64,000 bases of DNA from JACKIC01 sp964392305. Lineage in GTDB: Bacteria > Planctomycetota > UBA1135 > UBA2386. The stretch lies in NCBI GenBank assembly GCA_964392305.1, contig CAYMPV010000001.1, forward strand, positions 248,001 through 312,000. The letters run 5' to 3'. Shown piece by piece: positions 8,698 to 17,942 of this stretch (the stretch's first letter is position 1; each line of letters opens with the position of its first letter). The notes under the pieces were generated by a model, which saw only the letters and a program-made list of their open reading frames with translations, did not search any database and was not told the DNA's origin. Both the position numbers and the translations under genes were made by a program.

Positions 8698-9719
8698 CCC
8701 ATTACGAAACCACGGCGTGCGCGCGGCACCTGACCGCGTTTCTCGAAGAAGCAGTTGGTGAGCGCGTCGCCCCTGACCTGGCGGATCGGATCGCGCAACG
8801 ATTGGCGGCGGCGCCGCCTCGGCCGTCGTGGCGACCGTATCTGATCGCGGCGTGCATGGCGGCGGGTGCCGCGGTGGTGTTTGCGGTCGCCACGCAGCTG
8901 CCAACGGCACGACAGATGGCGGGGGCAGGGCCGTCGGTGGTGGGCGATCAGGATCCGGTTCATGCGCCGCAGGACCCCGTCGTTGCTGCGCCGGTGATCA
9001 CGCTCTCGCTGCGGCGGGTGCCGGATCTGAGTGACCCCGCAGCGCCACCACAGACCCGCGTCGTCTGGAAGGTCGGCGACAAGGAACTGCAGACGATCGA
9101 GGCGCTGCGCGCGGAACTGGCGCGCCTCGCCAAGGACCCGTCGTTGCGGCACCCCGATCCAAAGAAGGAAGGGCGGAGCGAGCCGCCGCGACTGGTGATC
9201 CAGCCCGCCATCGGCACGCAATGGAACGACCTCGTCACCGCCACCGATGCCGCGATCGCGGCGCCGTTCACCGACATCCGCTTCGCGGGCGTCGACACTT
9301 CCTGGTTGGTGCCCAAGTCGGTTGCGCCGGCGGAGGACGGGTTGCGTGTGCCCGAAGCCGAGTTCAGCGAACCCGACGAGGCTGCGGACGAGGACAGGCC
9401 GGAGATCTGCCTCCACAAGGACGGGCGCATCGCCCACCGCGGCAAGACGTGGTTCCGCCCGGTCGAGGGTGAGCCCGATGACCTCGAAGGCGTGGCACAA
9501 GGGCTGCGCGAGCTGCGTGCGGAGCTGGTCGCGAAAGGTCTGCTCGAGCCGCAGGGCGGCGAACTACGCGAAGGACTGCGCGTACCGATCCTGATCCGCG
9601 CCGATCGCGGCATCGAGTGGGCGAAGGTGCAGCGTTTCCTGGCCCTGGTGACAGCCAAGGACGTCGGCTTCTGGAAGATCGAGCTTGCCGTCGCCCAACC
9701 CGCGCGGCGCAAGAAGTAG
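8694..9719 (+). CDS. Putative membrane anti-sigma factor with ExbD-like tail
   Basis: 341 residues. The short cytoplasmic N-terminus (ACARHLTAFLEEAV..LADRIAQRLAAA) resembles anti-sigma N-termini but lacks a zinc HxxxCxxC motif. One membrane segment follows at ~47-66 (PYLIAACMAAGAAVVFAVAT). The exported part contains two segments that look like the ExbD/TolR periplasmic fold: RLVIQPAIGTQWNDLVTATD (~166-185) and VPILIRADRGIEWAKVQRFL (~297-316), each followed by an F/W-x-x-I-x-hydrophobic strand. Position next to the sigma gene with a 4-base overlap supports an anti-sigma role; the ExbD similarity is my own pattern reading. Confidence 0.6.
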   Translation: MTHYETTACARHLTAFLEEAVGERVAPDLADRIAQRLAAAPPRPSWRPYLIAACMAAGAAVVFAVATQLPTARQMAGAGPSVVGDQDPVHAPQDPVVAAPVITLSLRRVPDLSDPAAPPQTRVVWKVGDKELQTIEALRAELARLAKDPSLRHPDPKKEGRSEPPRLVIQPAIGTQWNDLVTATDAAIAAPFTDIRFAGVDTSWLVPKSVAPAEDGLRVPEAEFSEPDEAADEDRPEICLHKDGRIAHRGKTWFRPVEGEPDDLEGVAQGLRELRAELVAKGLLEPQGGELREGLRVPILIRADRGIEWAKVQRFLALVTAKDVGFWKIELAVAQPARRKK

Positions 9720-9860
9720 GCGGATTGCGCCCTCCGCCGATCGCGGCTAGCCTGCGCCGCAGGTTCGCGCGCCCAATGCATGGAGGGCGAGCGGATCCAG
9801 GATTCCAAGCGGGCCATGCCCTCGCTTGGGTCCGTTTTTCGCGGCCTCGAGAGTCACGAC

Positions 9861-11531
9861 ATGTCCGGCATTATGACGCCCTCGGCCATGACGCTCTCGA
9901 CGCCGCGGCGCGAACGTCCCTGGCTGGCGGTCGTCTGTGTGCTCTGCATCCTGGTCGTGGGGCTCACGACCGCGCCGTTCGCGATGCTGCGCGCCGGCCA
10001 GCAGGTGATGCTGACCCCGGGCCCGCCGTGGCGGGTCTGGGGGGTGCTGCTCGGCGTCGCGCTGTTCGCGCTGCTGCTGACGCGGCGCGGTGTCGGCGAA
10101 CGTCCGCGCAACCTGCTGCTCGCCGTCGGGCTCGGCGCGCTCTGGGCGTCGTGTCGCGCGATGCCGCTCGGCGACGCCTACCTGTGGCGACGCCACGCGG
10201 TCGACGGCGTGGTGACCTGGTCGGAGATGGGCTCGAGCGCGCTGTATGCGCTGGTCGCCAGAGTGCTCGGGCCGCACGCGATCGAATGGCTGTCGCCGGT
10301 CGCCGGAGTGATCGCGACGTACTGCTGGCTGCAGGTGCTGGCGTCGCTGCGGCGCCGCGACGAGCCGGTGACGCGCGTCACGGTGCTCGGCGACCTGTTG
10401 GTGTGGATGGGCTCGGGCGTCCTGGTGACGTTCTGCTTCGGCTTCGTCGAACACACCCAGTGGGGCGTGGCGCCGTTGCTGCTCGCCTGCGGCCGGTGGG
10501 CGCGGTATCCGGGTGGGGCGCTGCCGGGTCGTGACTTCGCGGTCGGTGGGGCCTGGCTCGGGTTGGCGGCGGTGATGCACGCGCAGTACGCGGGCCTGCT
10601 GGTCGCGCTGCCGCTGCTGGCGTTGGCGAACGTGCATCACCGCGGCGTGCGCGCCGCCGCGTTCGATCTCGCCAGCGGGCTGATCGGCGCCGGCGCCGTG
10701 GCAGCCGGCGTGTTCGCGATCGTCTGGCTCACCGGTCTGCGCATCGTCTCGGGCCACGTGCACGGCGGGGCCGACGGCAACCTGCTGGTGCCGCTCGGCG
10801 AACTGTTCGGCGCGGACCACCTGACGCTCGTCGGTCTGGTGCTGCTGTTCGCGGCTCCGGCGCTGGCCGCCGCGTGCCTCGTGGTGCTGCTGTCGCTGCG
10901 CGGCGCCCTCGCCGGACTGCGCGGCAGCGGCCTCGAACTGCTCGCCGCGGGCTACGTCGCGTTCGTCGTGCTGATGCAGTTCGACCTCGGCTGGCCGCAG
11001 GACGTCGACCTGATGGTGACGATGTCGGCGCCGCTGTCGCTGTTGATCGCGCGGCTGCTGCACCACGGCCTCGATCGCGCGCGCGCGCCGATCCGCAGCG
11101 CGCTGCTGCTCGGGCTGTCCGCGCTGTTGTTGTCGACCTGGTCGATCGCCGGACCGCTGCTGCGTCCGATCGAGGCGCCCGTGCCGCAGCAGAACCAGGC
11201 CGGCGCTACGCTGCAGCTCGTGGCCCGCGAGGGGCGCTCCGTCACGCTCGAGGTGCGCGGCCCGGCGGGTGCGGAGTTCCTCGTGTTCGAAGGGCCCTAC
11301 TCCCCGGGCTACAGCGGCTTCGCCTACAGCGGCGGCATCGATCTGCGGCTCGCCGACAAGCTGCTCGACACGCCCAAGGTGGCGGCGGGGAAGCTCGACG
11401 CGCAGGGGCTCGCGACGGTGCCTTATTCGCCGAGAGCGGACGCCCGCGGCCGGCTGCTCGCCGTGCAGGCGATGGTCTCGCAGCCGGGGCCGCGGGTGCG
11501 CTTCTCGGCCGCGGTCACGTTCGACCGCTGA
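9861..11531 (+). CDS. Polytopic membrane protein, possible glycosyltransferase (GT-C-like)
   Basis: About 556 residues with roughly ten to twelve hydrophobic segments (for example LAVVCVLCILVVGLTTAPFA, LAAACLVVLLSL, SALLLGLSALLLSTWSIAG) and a ~110-residue soluble C-terminus. The general plan, long first loop with acidic residue after helix 1 region and periplasmic tail, resembles GT-C polyprenol-sugar transferases, but no diagnostic motif is certain. The start is unclear: in-frame ATGs lie at 9780, 9816, 9861, 9873 and 9888, none with a good Shine-Dalgarno. 9861 is chosen because coding-like composition begins there. A GCTAGCCT promoter-like site at 9746-9753 precedes all of them. Confidence 0.65.
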   Translation: MSGIMTPSAMTLSTPRRERPWLAVVCVLCILVVGLTTAPFAMLRAGQQVMLTPGPPWRVWGVLLGVALFALLLTRRGVGERPRNLLLAVGLGALWASCRAMPLGDAYLWRRHAVDGVVTWSEMGSSALYALVARVLGPHAIEWLSPVAGVIATYCWLQVLASLRRRDEPVTRVTVLGDLLVWMGSGVLVTFCFGFVEHTQWGVAPLLLACGRWARYPGGALPGRDFAVGGAWLGLAAVMHAQYAGLLVALPLLALANVHHRGVRAAAFDLASGLIGAGAVAAGVFAIVWLTGLRIVSGHVHGGADGNLLVPLGELFGADHLTLVGLVLLFAAPALAAACLVVLLSLRGALAGLRGSGLELLAAGYVAFVVLMQFDLGWPQDVDLMVTMSAPLSLLIARLLHHGLDRARAPIRSALLLGLSALLLSTWSIAGPLLRPIEAPVPQQNQAGATLQLVAREGRSVTLEVRGPAGAEFLVFEGPYSPGYSGFAYSGGIDLRLADKLLDTPKVAAGKLDAQGLATVPYSPRADARGRLLAVQAMVSQPGPRVRFSAAVTFDR

Positions 11532-11547
11532 CCGGCGAGCCCGTGCA

Positions 11548-12105
11548 TCACTTGGCGGGCTTGGTCAGGGCGACGCCGCTGGCGACGATCGTGGGGATCT
11601 TGCGGCCCTCGGTGACCTTGGCGGCTTCCTCGGACTTGCCGGCGTCCTCGAGGTAGTGCTTGGTCTCCTCGACGGTCTCCTGCTTGACCTTGACGACGCC
11701 GTCGAGCACCGCGGTGCGGCCGCTGGCGTCCTTGGGCATGAAGAAGCCGTAGTCCTTGAACTTGACCATCACCGGATTCTCCTCGCTGTTGAGGTGCATC
11801 CAGCAGCCCTTGGTCTGGCAGACCGCGGTGATCGGGCCCTCGACGCGCACGGTCTTGCCCTCGTAGGCGGCGGGGTCCTTCAGCAGGTCGGCGGCCTCGA
11901 CGACCTTGACGTCGGAGACCATCACGCCGTCGCCGAAGTGGTCGTACTTGGTCTCGTCGAGCTTCTTGGCGGCGCTCGTCTCGGTCGCGTCGGTCTTGCC
12001 GACCGCGGGTGCGGTCTCCTTGGCGGTGATCTCCTTGGCGGAGCTCTCCTTGGCGCAGGCGGCGAACAGGAACGAAACGGCGAGGGCAGAGGTGAGTATG
12101 CGCAT
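11548..12105 (-). CDS. DUF4920-like lipoprotein
   Basis: 185 residues from the ATG at 12105. The N-terminus has a lipobox (VSFLFAAC), a Lys/Glu/Thr-rich linker, and then the DUF4920 core: DPAAYEGKTVRVEGPITAVCQTKGCWMHL, with the conserved paired cysteines of CQTKGCW, followed by VMVKFKDYGFFMPKDASGRTAVLDG. That core is an OB-like domain found in bacterial lipoproteins; its role is not established and the CxxxxC pair may bind metal or be redox-active. It is transcribed away from the glycosyltransferase gene and converges with the membrane-protein gene, stops 17 bases apart. Confidence 0.8.
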   Translation of the reverse strand: MRILTSALAVSFLFAACAKESSAKEITAKETAPAVGKTDATETSAAKKLDETKYDHFGDGVMVSDVKVVEAADLLKDPAAYEGKTVRVEGPITAVCQTKGCWMHLNSEENPVMVKFKDYGFFMPKDASGRTAVLDGVVKVKQETVEETKHYLEDAGKSEEAAKVTEGRKIPTIVASGVALTKPAK

Positions 12106-12232
12106 GATCGGGGTTCTCGGGCGGCTACCGGGCCGCGTGCTTTGGGACGACGATTCTGGAGTTCGCTGGGCAGTCGTCAAGGACCGTCGGGCGATACAGG
12201 GCCTGTCGGTATAACGGTTGGCCGATCGCCCG

Positions 12233-13579
12233 ATGGATGTCCTGCACCTGATCCACCAGTTTCCACCCGAGAGCCGCGGCGGCTCCGAGTCCTACGTGCT
12301 CGACATCGCCCGACGGCAACGGGCGCTCGGCCAGGACGCCCAGGTGCTCAGCGGCAGCAAACACTGGCGCGATCACGTACTGGTCGAATCGGGTGAGGTC
12401 GAAGGCATCCCGGTGCACCGGCTGCACCGCAGCGATCAGTTCTTCGACTTCCACGCCAAGATGTGGCACCCCGAGGTCGAGCAGAAGATCGCCGAACTGC
12501 TGCAGCAGTGGCGGCCGCGGCTCGTGCACGTGCACCACTGGGTGCGGCTGACCAGCAACCTGGTCGAGATCTGCGCGCGGCTCGGCATCCCCACGGTGGT
12601 CACGCTGCACGACTACTACACGAGCTGTCCGCGTGCGTTCCGGCGGCGGCTCAACAGCGATGCCTGCACTCGCACGCTGGGCGCCGCGAGCTGCGTGAGC
12701 TGCGTGCCGCGTTACGGCTACGAACCCGAACGCGAAGTCGCCGCGGGCATCGAACTGTTCGCCGACAACTACCGCGCCGAGCTGTCGCTGGCGCACGCCG
12801 TGATCGTCGCGGTGGGCTCGACGGCCGAGTTGCTGGCCACGACTTCGGGCGTGCCCCGCGATCGCTACGAGGTGTTGCCGCTTGGCTATCGCCAGCGCTG
12901 GCCCGGGCAGGCAACGCTGCCGGCGCCGGTCGCCGGCGAACCGCTGCGCTTCGCGTTCTGGGGCGGCATCGGCCGCCACAAGGGCATCGACGTGCTGTTG
13001 CGTGCGTTCCGCAGGTTGCACGCGGTGCGCCCGGGGCGCGCGGTCCTGCATCTGCTCGGCGGCGCCGAGTCGCCCGCGTTCCATCAGGAAGTGAAGGTGC
13101 TGGCTGCGGACCTGCCCGTCACCCTGCACGGTGAGTTCGACGCGACGCGGCTGCGTGGGGTGGCGCCGCACGTCGGCGTGTTCCCGAGCACCTGCATCGA
13201 GACCTACGGCATCGTGCTCGACGAATGTTTCGAACTGGGCCTGCCGTGTGTCACCAGTGACCTCGGTGCATTGGCCGAACGCAGCGGTGAGGCGGGGCTG
13301 CGTTGCCGCGCCGGCGACGAGGCGGACCTCGCCGCGACGTTGCAGCGCTTCGTCGACGAACCGGATCTTTGGCAACAGCTGCGTGCCCACGTCAAGCCGA
13401 CCAGGTTCGGCCTCGATGCCCACGTCACGGCGTTGCAGCAGATCTACGATCGCGCGGCGACTTCGCCGCCGCCGGCGCCGTTCGCCGCGCCGGTGCCGTC
13501 GTTGCGGCGCGTGCTCTACATGCTCGATCAGCGGGAGTCGGCGATGGTCAAGCTGGTTGTGGACGGCGGGCCGAAGTAG
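12233..13579 (+). CDS. Glycosyltransferase family 4 (GT-B)
   Basis: 448 residues from the ATG at 12233 (a TTG at 12218 is in frame but less likely). The N-terminal Rossmann half begins VLHLIHQFPPESRGGSESYV, with the glycine-rich loop and GGxE typical of GT4 acceptor domains. The C-terminal donor half has FAFWGGIGRHKGIDVLLRAF (~243-262) and the EX7E motif ETYGIVLDE followed by LGLPCVTSDLGALAE. It should transfer a sugar from a nucleotide donor onto a lipid, glycan or protein. A TATAAC hexamer lies 17 bases upstream. No polysaccharide cluster surrounds it. Confidence 0.85.
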   Translation: MDVLHLIHQFPPESRGGSESYVLDIARRQRALGQDAQVLSGSKHWRDHVLVESGEVEGIPVHRLHRSDQFFDFHAKMWHPEVEQKIAELLQQWRPRLVHVHHWVRLTSNLVEICARLGIPTVVTLHDYYTSCPRAFRRRLNSDACTRTLGAASCVSCVPRYGYEPEREVAAGIELFADNYRAELSLAHAVIVAVGSTAELLATTSGVPRDRYEVLPLGYRQRWPGQATLPAPVAGEPLRFAFWGGIGRHKGIDVLLRAFRRLHAVRPGRAVLHLLGGAESPAFHQEVKVLAADLPVTLHGEFDATRLRGVAPHVGVFPSTCIETYGIVLDECFELGLPCVTSDLGALAERSGEAGLRCRAGDEADLAATLQRFVDEPDLWQQLRAHVKPTRFGLDAHVTALQQIYDRAATSPPPAPFAAPVPSLRRVLYMLDQRESAMVKLVVDGGPK

Positions 13580-13585
13580 CGGCGG

Positions 13586-14692
13586 TCACTGATCGCGCGT
13601 CGCCATCCAGGTCAGCAGTCCCACCGCCGCGCCGCCGAGGTGCGACGCCGCGGCGATCGAGCCCACGCCGTTCAGCTGGAAGTAGACGAGCGCGCCCTGA
13701 ATCGCGATCCAGATCGCGAGCCACCACTTCGCTGACAGCAGTTGCCATAGCGGATAACCCATTCCCTCCCACTCAGTCGTCAAGCCGGGGATCAGCCAGA
13801 TCCCCAGCCGGGCGTCGGGAAGGCGCAGCGCGTAGTAGACGACCAACGCGGTGATGCCGCCGCTGGCGCCGAGGCACGGGCGCGGATCGCCGGCAAAGAC
13901 GCCAGCGGCGAGTTGCAGGACGCTGCCGACGAGCGTGGCGGCGACCAGCATTCCGAACCAGCGCGCGGCGCCGAGGAGGTCTTCGACATCGTTGCCGAAC
14001 ACCACCAGGAACCACAGGTTGCCGAGCAGGTGTACCCACCCGGCGTGCACGAAGAACGAGGTCAGCAAGCCGTGCATCACGAAGTCCGACATCGTCTGTA
14101 GCTGCAGCGTGGTGACGAGCGCGGGATTGGCGAAGCCCAGGACACTGATGATCGTGATCAGCGCAGCGGTGCTCCACGTCGCCACGTGTCGTGCCGACAG
14201 CGGGGCACCGTCGATCTCGGCGGGCAGGCCGAGCAGCGTCGGCCAGCGCCGGGGGCTGTCCAGGCCGGGGTCTTCGGCGTGCAGTTCATCGACCTGCCGC
14301 TGCACGTCGGCGATGGCGAGCTTCTGTCGCACCTCGAGCGGAACCGGGTCCTGCGGCGGCGGCGGCGCGGCCGGGAAGAAGCCCAGTTCATGCGCATCGA
14401 ACCAGATCATCTGGCAGCGCTTGCAGACCTCGACCTGCACCGTTTCGCCGCCGATCTCGTGGTCCACGCGGCGCATCACCCCGCGGCAGGTCGGGCACTT
14501 GCAGGTGGGGTCGTCGACGGCGCGCAGCGCTTCGCCCCACAGTTGATCTGGTCCCGGGGCATGCAGCATCTGGCGCAACAACGCCATCGTGATCGCCTGG
14601 CCGCCGCACGATCGGCACTGCCACGAAGAACCGGGGCGATCGACGAGCCGCTGGCGGCGCAGCACTTCCTGGCACTTGGGGCAGACGAACAC
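13586..14692 (-). CDS. Rhomboid serine protease with N-terminal zinc ribbons
   Basis: 368 residues with a GTG start. The N-terminal ~100 residues hold paired CxxC knuckles (CPKC with CRSC, then CPTC with CKRCQMIWFD), the latter a TFIIB-type zinc-ribbon found in bacterial membrane proteins. The C-terminal half is a rhomboid with about six helices: HAGWVHLLGNLWFLVVFGNDVED, then the catalytic GASGG with Ser277, and SHLGGAAVG with the partner histidine. It cleaves membrane proteins within the bilayer. A TACTGT hexamer lies seven bases before the start codon. Confidence 0.88.
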   Translation of the reverse strand: MFVCPKCQEVLRRQRLVDRPGSSWQCRSCGGQAITMALLRQMLHAPGPDQLWGEALRAVDDPTCKCPTCRGVMRRVDHEIGGETVQVEVCKRCQMIWFDAHELGFFPAAPPPPQDPVPLEVRQKLAIADVQRQVDELHAEDPGLDSPRRWPTLLGLPAEIDGAPLSARHVATWSTAALITIISVLGFANPALVTTLQLQTMSDFVMHGLLTSFFVHAGWVHLLGNLWFLVVFGNDVEDLLGAARWFGMLVAATLVGSVLQLAAGVFAGDPRPCLGASGGITALVVYYALRLPDARLGIWLIPGLTTEWEGMGYPLWQLLSAKWWLAIWIAIQGALVYFQLNGVGSIAAASHLGGAAVGLLTWMATRDQ

Positions 14693-14699
14693 CGCGGCA

Positions 14700-14705
14700 A
14701 CAGTA
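14700..14705 (-). promoter_or_regulatory. Candidate -10 element (TACTGT)
   Basis: Minus-strand GCTACTGT, seven bases before the GTG at 14692, which has no Shine-Dalgarno. Confidence 0.4.
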
Positions 14706-14722
14706 GCCGCCCCCTCGACGGT

Positions 14723-17398
14723 TCAGTCACCGTCGTCGTCGTCGTCATCCGCACCGCGCGTGATCGCCCACTGCGGATAGGGCACCGCGGTGCCGCGCAT
14801 TGCCCGCCACAGGATGCGATTGAGCGCGTCCTCGGGCGCCCGGTCGATCTGCGCGAAGTTGAAGGTCTCGCTGAGTTCGGCATCGGCGCGCAGCTGCGGG
14901 TCGGCGATCGCCGTCGAGCGCGGGTTGAGTTCGTCGAGCGGCACGTTGTTGGGCAGCGCCACGAACGGCGTCAGGTCCGCCGTCTCGGTGAAGCAGTCGA
15001 ACATCGGTTCGGCGCTCGCGTCGAAGACGTTCATCGGCGGGATGCCGAGGATCTGCTCGATCGTGCGCAGCACGCTGGTGGTGTTGTACTGGGTCGAGAC
15101 CGTGACGCCGCGCTTGCAGAACGGGCTCGCGACGAAGCAGGTGGTGCGGTAACCGCTGACGTGATCCCAACCGGCCTGCGGGTCGTCTTCGATGCCGAAG
15201 ATCGCCATCTTCGGCCAGAACTTCGAATGCGACAGCGCCTGCACGATGCGGCCGAAGGCGAGGTCGCCGTCGGCCATGCACGCGGCCGGCGTCGGGCAGT
15301 TCCGGCTGGTGCCGCTGGTGTGGTCGTTGGGCAGGCAGATGAGCGTGAGCCGCGGGAACTCACCCTTCTGCTCGAACTCGGCGAGCTCGCGGATCACGAA
15401 GTCGGCGCGGAACTGATCGGGCACCGACATGTTCCAGCCGACGTAGCCGGTCGGCGAGTACGGCGCGAGCGAACGCACCATCGGTTCGCAGGCGAAGATC
15501 ACGTCGTCGCGTTCTCCCTTCCAGGCGCGGTAGCAGTCCATGAAGCCGGGCTCACCCTTGCGGGCCGGGTCGCGCCAGCGCACCTTGGGCGCGCAGAACT
15601 CGCCGTAGTTGCGCAGCGACACGCCGCGCGCGATCGCGTGGTCCCACAGGAACCCGGCCGGCGAATACGACAGTGCATCGTCCTCGTCCTCGCCCATGCC
15701 GTCGGGATAGCTGCGCGGCCAGCCCGCGAAGCTCTTCTCGAGGTAGTCGCTCGCGAACGCCGCCGTGCTCCACTGGTGACCGTCCGCCGACAGGATGCCG
15801 GCGCAGTAGGTGTTGTCGAGCAGCACGAACTGCCGCGCCAGCGCGTGCTGGTTGGGCGTGATGCGCTCGCCGAAGATGCACAGGTCGGGGTCGCCGTTGC
15901 CGCCTTGCAGATCGCCGAGCACCTGGTCGTAGGTGCGGTTCTCCTTGATCACGTAGACGACGTGTTCGATGCGCGACGGCTCGCCGACGCGTTCGGGGAT
16001 CGCGCGCGCGGGCTGGCCTGGTCGCGGCGGCAGCAGCGCGTGCTCGATCGCGGCGCGGCGCAGGTTGAGATCGACGGCAGCGGACAGTGCCTGCAGTTCG
16101 TCCTTGGCGGGCACGGCGAACAGCGACACCGAACCGTGGTACTGGTGCGAGTTGAACTCGGTCTCGCCGTTGCTCTTGCGCGGCCGACCGAAGCCCAGTC
16201 CCTTGACGTTGGTGACCGCGAGACGACCGCGCGTCTCGTCGAACAGCAGCGCCGACGGATACCAACCGACCGGCACGAAGCCCTCGAGCTCGCGGTCCTC
16301 GAGGTCGAACACGGCGATCGCGTTCATGGTGCCGTTGGCGACGAACAGGTCGTCGCCGTCCGGCGAGAAGCACAGCGCGTTGGGGGAGGCCTGCAGCAGC
16401 TCGCTGGGCTTGCGCTTGGCGCACAGCGTGTCCTCGATCTCGCCGTCACGATCGAGCAGGCTGACCGTGTCGCTGCCGGCGTTGGCGCAGGCGATGCGCG
16501 CGCCGTCGGGGCTGACCGCGAGGTCGCTGGCGTGCAGACCAGTGACGGTCTCGGTGAGCAGCGCGCCGGTGGTGAGATCGAGAACGCTCACCGAACCCTC
16601 GCTGGCGATGTCGCGCGCGTCGACGCGGACCACTGTGCCGCGGCCCGCGGGGCCGACGAGGTCGCCGGCGCCCGGGCGCCGGCCGCCCCAGTTGCTCACG
16701 AACGCGCGTCCGCCCGCGAGCACGACGTCGAACGGCGCCACCCCGACTCCGAACCAGCGCTGCACCCGGCCGCTGGTCGTGTCGATCTCGAACAGGCGGT
16801 TCGACAGGTTGCCGCAGACGTAGAGCCGGCTGCCGTCGTCGGACAACGCCAACCCGCTCGGGATCTCGGCCTCGCGCCGCGGCGCGTTCGCGTCGGGGAG
16901 CGCGATGCTGTGCGAAGCCGTGACCGTGCCGTCGTCGCCGACCGCGAACACCTTGATCGAGCCGCGCACGTTGCTCAGGTAGATGCGGCGACCGTCGGCG
17001 GACACCACCAGGCCCGTGTAGCTGAGCTGGCCGTCCTTGTCGGGCTCGAGTTCCTTCTCGTTGGGCGCGGTGATCGGCGTGATCTGCCTGTCGCTGGGCA
17101 GCGCGACGCGTTGCGCCAGCTCGCCGCTGTCGGCGTCGAGCACCACCAGCTCGCTGGTCTTGCCGCTGACGTAGAGGTGCCTGCCGTCCTGCGACAGGGC
17201 GATCGCCTGCGGCCGCAAACCCTCCAGGTCCACGAACGTGCCGTACGGCGTCAGCGTCTGGTTGACGGGCGTCATCTGCCGCCCGTCGGCGAGGCGACCG
17301 ACCTGTTCCTGCAAGGCAGGCGGTCGCGCCGGTTCGGGGGTGTTGCAGCCGGCGGCGAGGATGGCGAGGGCGAACAGAACGACACGCATGCTGCGCAT
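14723..17398 (-). CDS. Bifunctional YncE-propeller / phosphoesterase lipoprotein
   Basis: About 891 residues; the ATG at 17398 or 17389 is chosen because a lipoprotein signal follows (LFALAILAAGC). The open frame reaches 17890 but overlaps another gene there. Residues ~45-470 are YVTN/YncE-like propeller repeats (for example LSQDGRHLYVSG, VSADGRRIYLSN, LSDDGSRLYVCG). From ~475 a PF04185-type phosphoesterase domain begins with HVVYVIKENRTYDQVLGD and includes DGHQWSTAAFASDYLEK, the architecture annotated as YncE/alkaline-phosphatase fusion in other bacteria. It probably hydrolyses phosphate esters or phospholipids at the cell envelope. The C-terminus ends in an Asp run. Confidence 0.85.
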   Translation of the reverse strand: MRSMRVVLFALAILAAGCNTPEPARPPALQEQVGRLADGRQMTPVNQTLTPYGTFVDLEGLRPQAIALSQDGRHLYVSGKTSELVVLDADSGELAQRVALPSDRQITPITAPNEKELEPDKDGQLSYTGLVVSADGRRIYLSNVRGSIKVFAVGDDGTVTASHSIALPDANAPRREAEIPSGLALSDDGSRLYVCGNLSNRLFEIDTTSGRVQRWFGVGVAPFDVVLAGGRAFVSNWGGRRPGAGDLVGPAGRGTVVRVDARDIASEGSVSVLDLTTGALLTETVTGLHASDLAVSPDGARIACANAGSDTVSLLDRDGEIEDTLCAKRKPSELLQASPNALCFSPDGDDLFVANGTMNAIAVFDLEDRELEGFVPVGWYPSALLFDETRGRLAVTNVKGLGFGRPRKSNGETEFNSHQYHGSVSLFAVPAKDELQALSAAVDLNLRRAAIEHALLPPRPGQPARAIPERVGEPSRIEHVVYVIKENRTYDQVLGDLQGGNGDPDLCIFGERITPNQHALARQFVLLDNTYCAGILSADGHQWSTAAFASDYLEKSFAGWPRSYPDGMGEDEDDALSYSPAGFLWDHAIARGVSLRNYGEFCAPKVRWRDPARKGEPGFMDCYRAWKGERDDVIFACEPMVRSLAPYSPTGYVGWNMSVPDQFRADFVIRELAEFEQKGEFPRLTLICLPNDHTSGTSRNCPTPAACMADGDLAFGRIVQALSHSKFWPKMAIFGIEDDPQAGWDHVSGYRTTCFVASPFCKRGVTVSTQYNTTSVLRTIEQILGIPPMNVFDASAEPMFDCFTETADLTPFVALPNNVPLDELNPRSTAIADPQLRADAELSETFNFAQIDRAPEDALNRILWRAMRGTAVPYPQWAITRGADDDDDDGD

Positions 17399-17439
17399 CG
17401 TGGCGCGACGGGGCGCCGGCTCCAGTGCAGAGCGAAACT

Positions 17440-17877
17440 TCATCCGGCGGGCGAGACGCCCGAGCCGCCGCGCGTGAGCCCAGCCAGCGTGCGCCAGACC
17501 ACGATCGTCATCGTGCCGCAGAAGCTGCCGGCGAAACGCAACACCCAGCCGTAGGCGTGGTCGCCTTCGAGCAACATCGGCAACAGCCAGATCGCCGCGG
17601 CGGCGGCGAGGGTGAGCCAACGACCGCGGCCGAACATCCAGTCGCTCGGCAACACCAGCGGCAGACCGACCGCGGCCCACAGCAGGTTGTGGGCGATGCG
17701 GGCCGGCAGTGCTTCGTCGTCGAGGGTGACGATGCGTTGCACGGTGACGACGAAGGCGACGATGCCGGCGACGAACAGGGCGGCGCGCAAGACGACGAGG
17801 GCGCGGCGGGCGAGCGCGGCGAGGAATTCGATCTCGGGCTCGTGGGGTGGCGGCGGCGGTTCCTCGGGGGGCGGCAC
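17440..17877 (-). CDS. Small membrane protein
   Basis: 145 residues with a GTG start, a Pro-rich N-terminus and four hydrophobic segments (VVLRAALFVAGIVAFVVTVQ, RIAHNLLWAAVGLPLVLPS, LTLAAAAAIWLLPMLL, FAGSFCGTMTIVVWRTLAGL). No family is recognised. It lies 41 bases upstream of the phosphoesterase lipoprotein gene on the same strand, so the two may be cotranscribed. TATGAT, close to a consensus -10, ends eight bases before the start codon. Confidence 0.65.
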   Translation of the reverse strand: MPPPEEPPPPPHEPEIEFLAALARRALVVLRAALFVAGIVAFVVTVQRIVTLDDEALPARIAHNLLWAAVGLPLVLPSDWMFGRGRWLTLAAAAAIWLLPMLLEGDHAYGWVLRFAGSFCGTMTIVVWRTLAGLTRGGSGVSPAG

Positions 17878-17885
17878 GGGCGCGG

Positions 17886-17891
17886 ATCATA
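17886..17891 (-). promoter_or_regulatory. Candidate -10 element (TATGAT)
   Basis: Minus-strand TATGAT eight bases before the GTG at 17877; a TTGGGT 16 bases further upstream could serve as -35. This is the best-looking promoter of the recurrent set. Confidence 0.5.
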
Positions 17892-17942
17892 GACCGCGGC
17901 GCCTGCCACCCAACTGCGGCGTTCGAGTGCCGCGCTGCGCGC

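Noticed and set aside
9719..9738. GGCGGA/TCCGCC hairpin after the anti-sigma gene
   Set aside because: Six base pairs with an eight-base loop occur easily in this composition.
14186..17554. 1122-codon plus-strand frame opposite the rhomboid and phosphoesterase genes
   Set aside because: Antisense shadow; translation is Arg/Val/Ala-rich without domains, while both opposite genes are recognisable.
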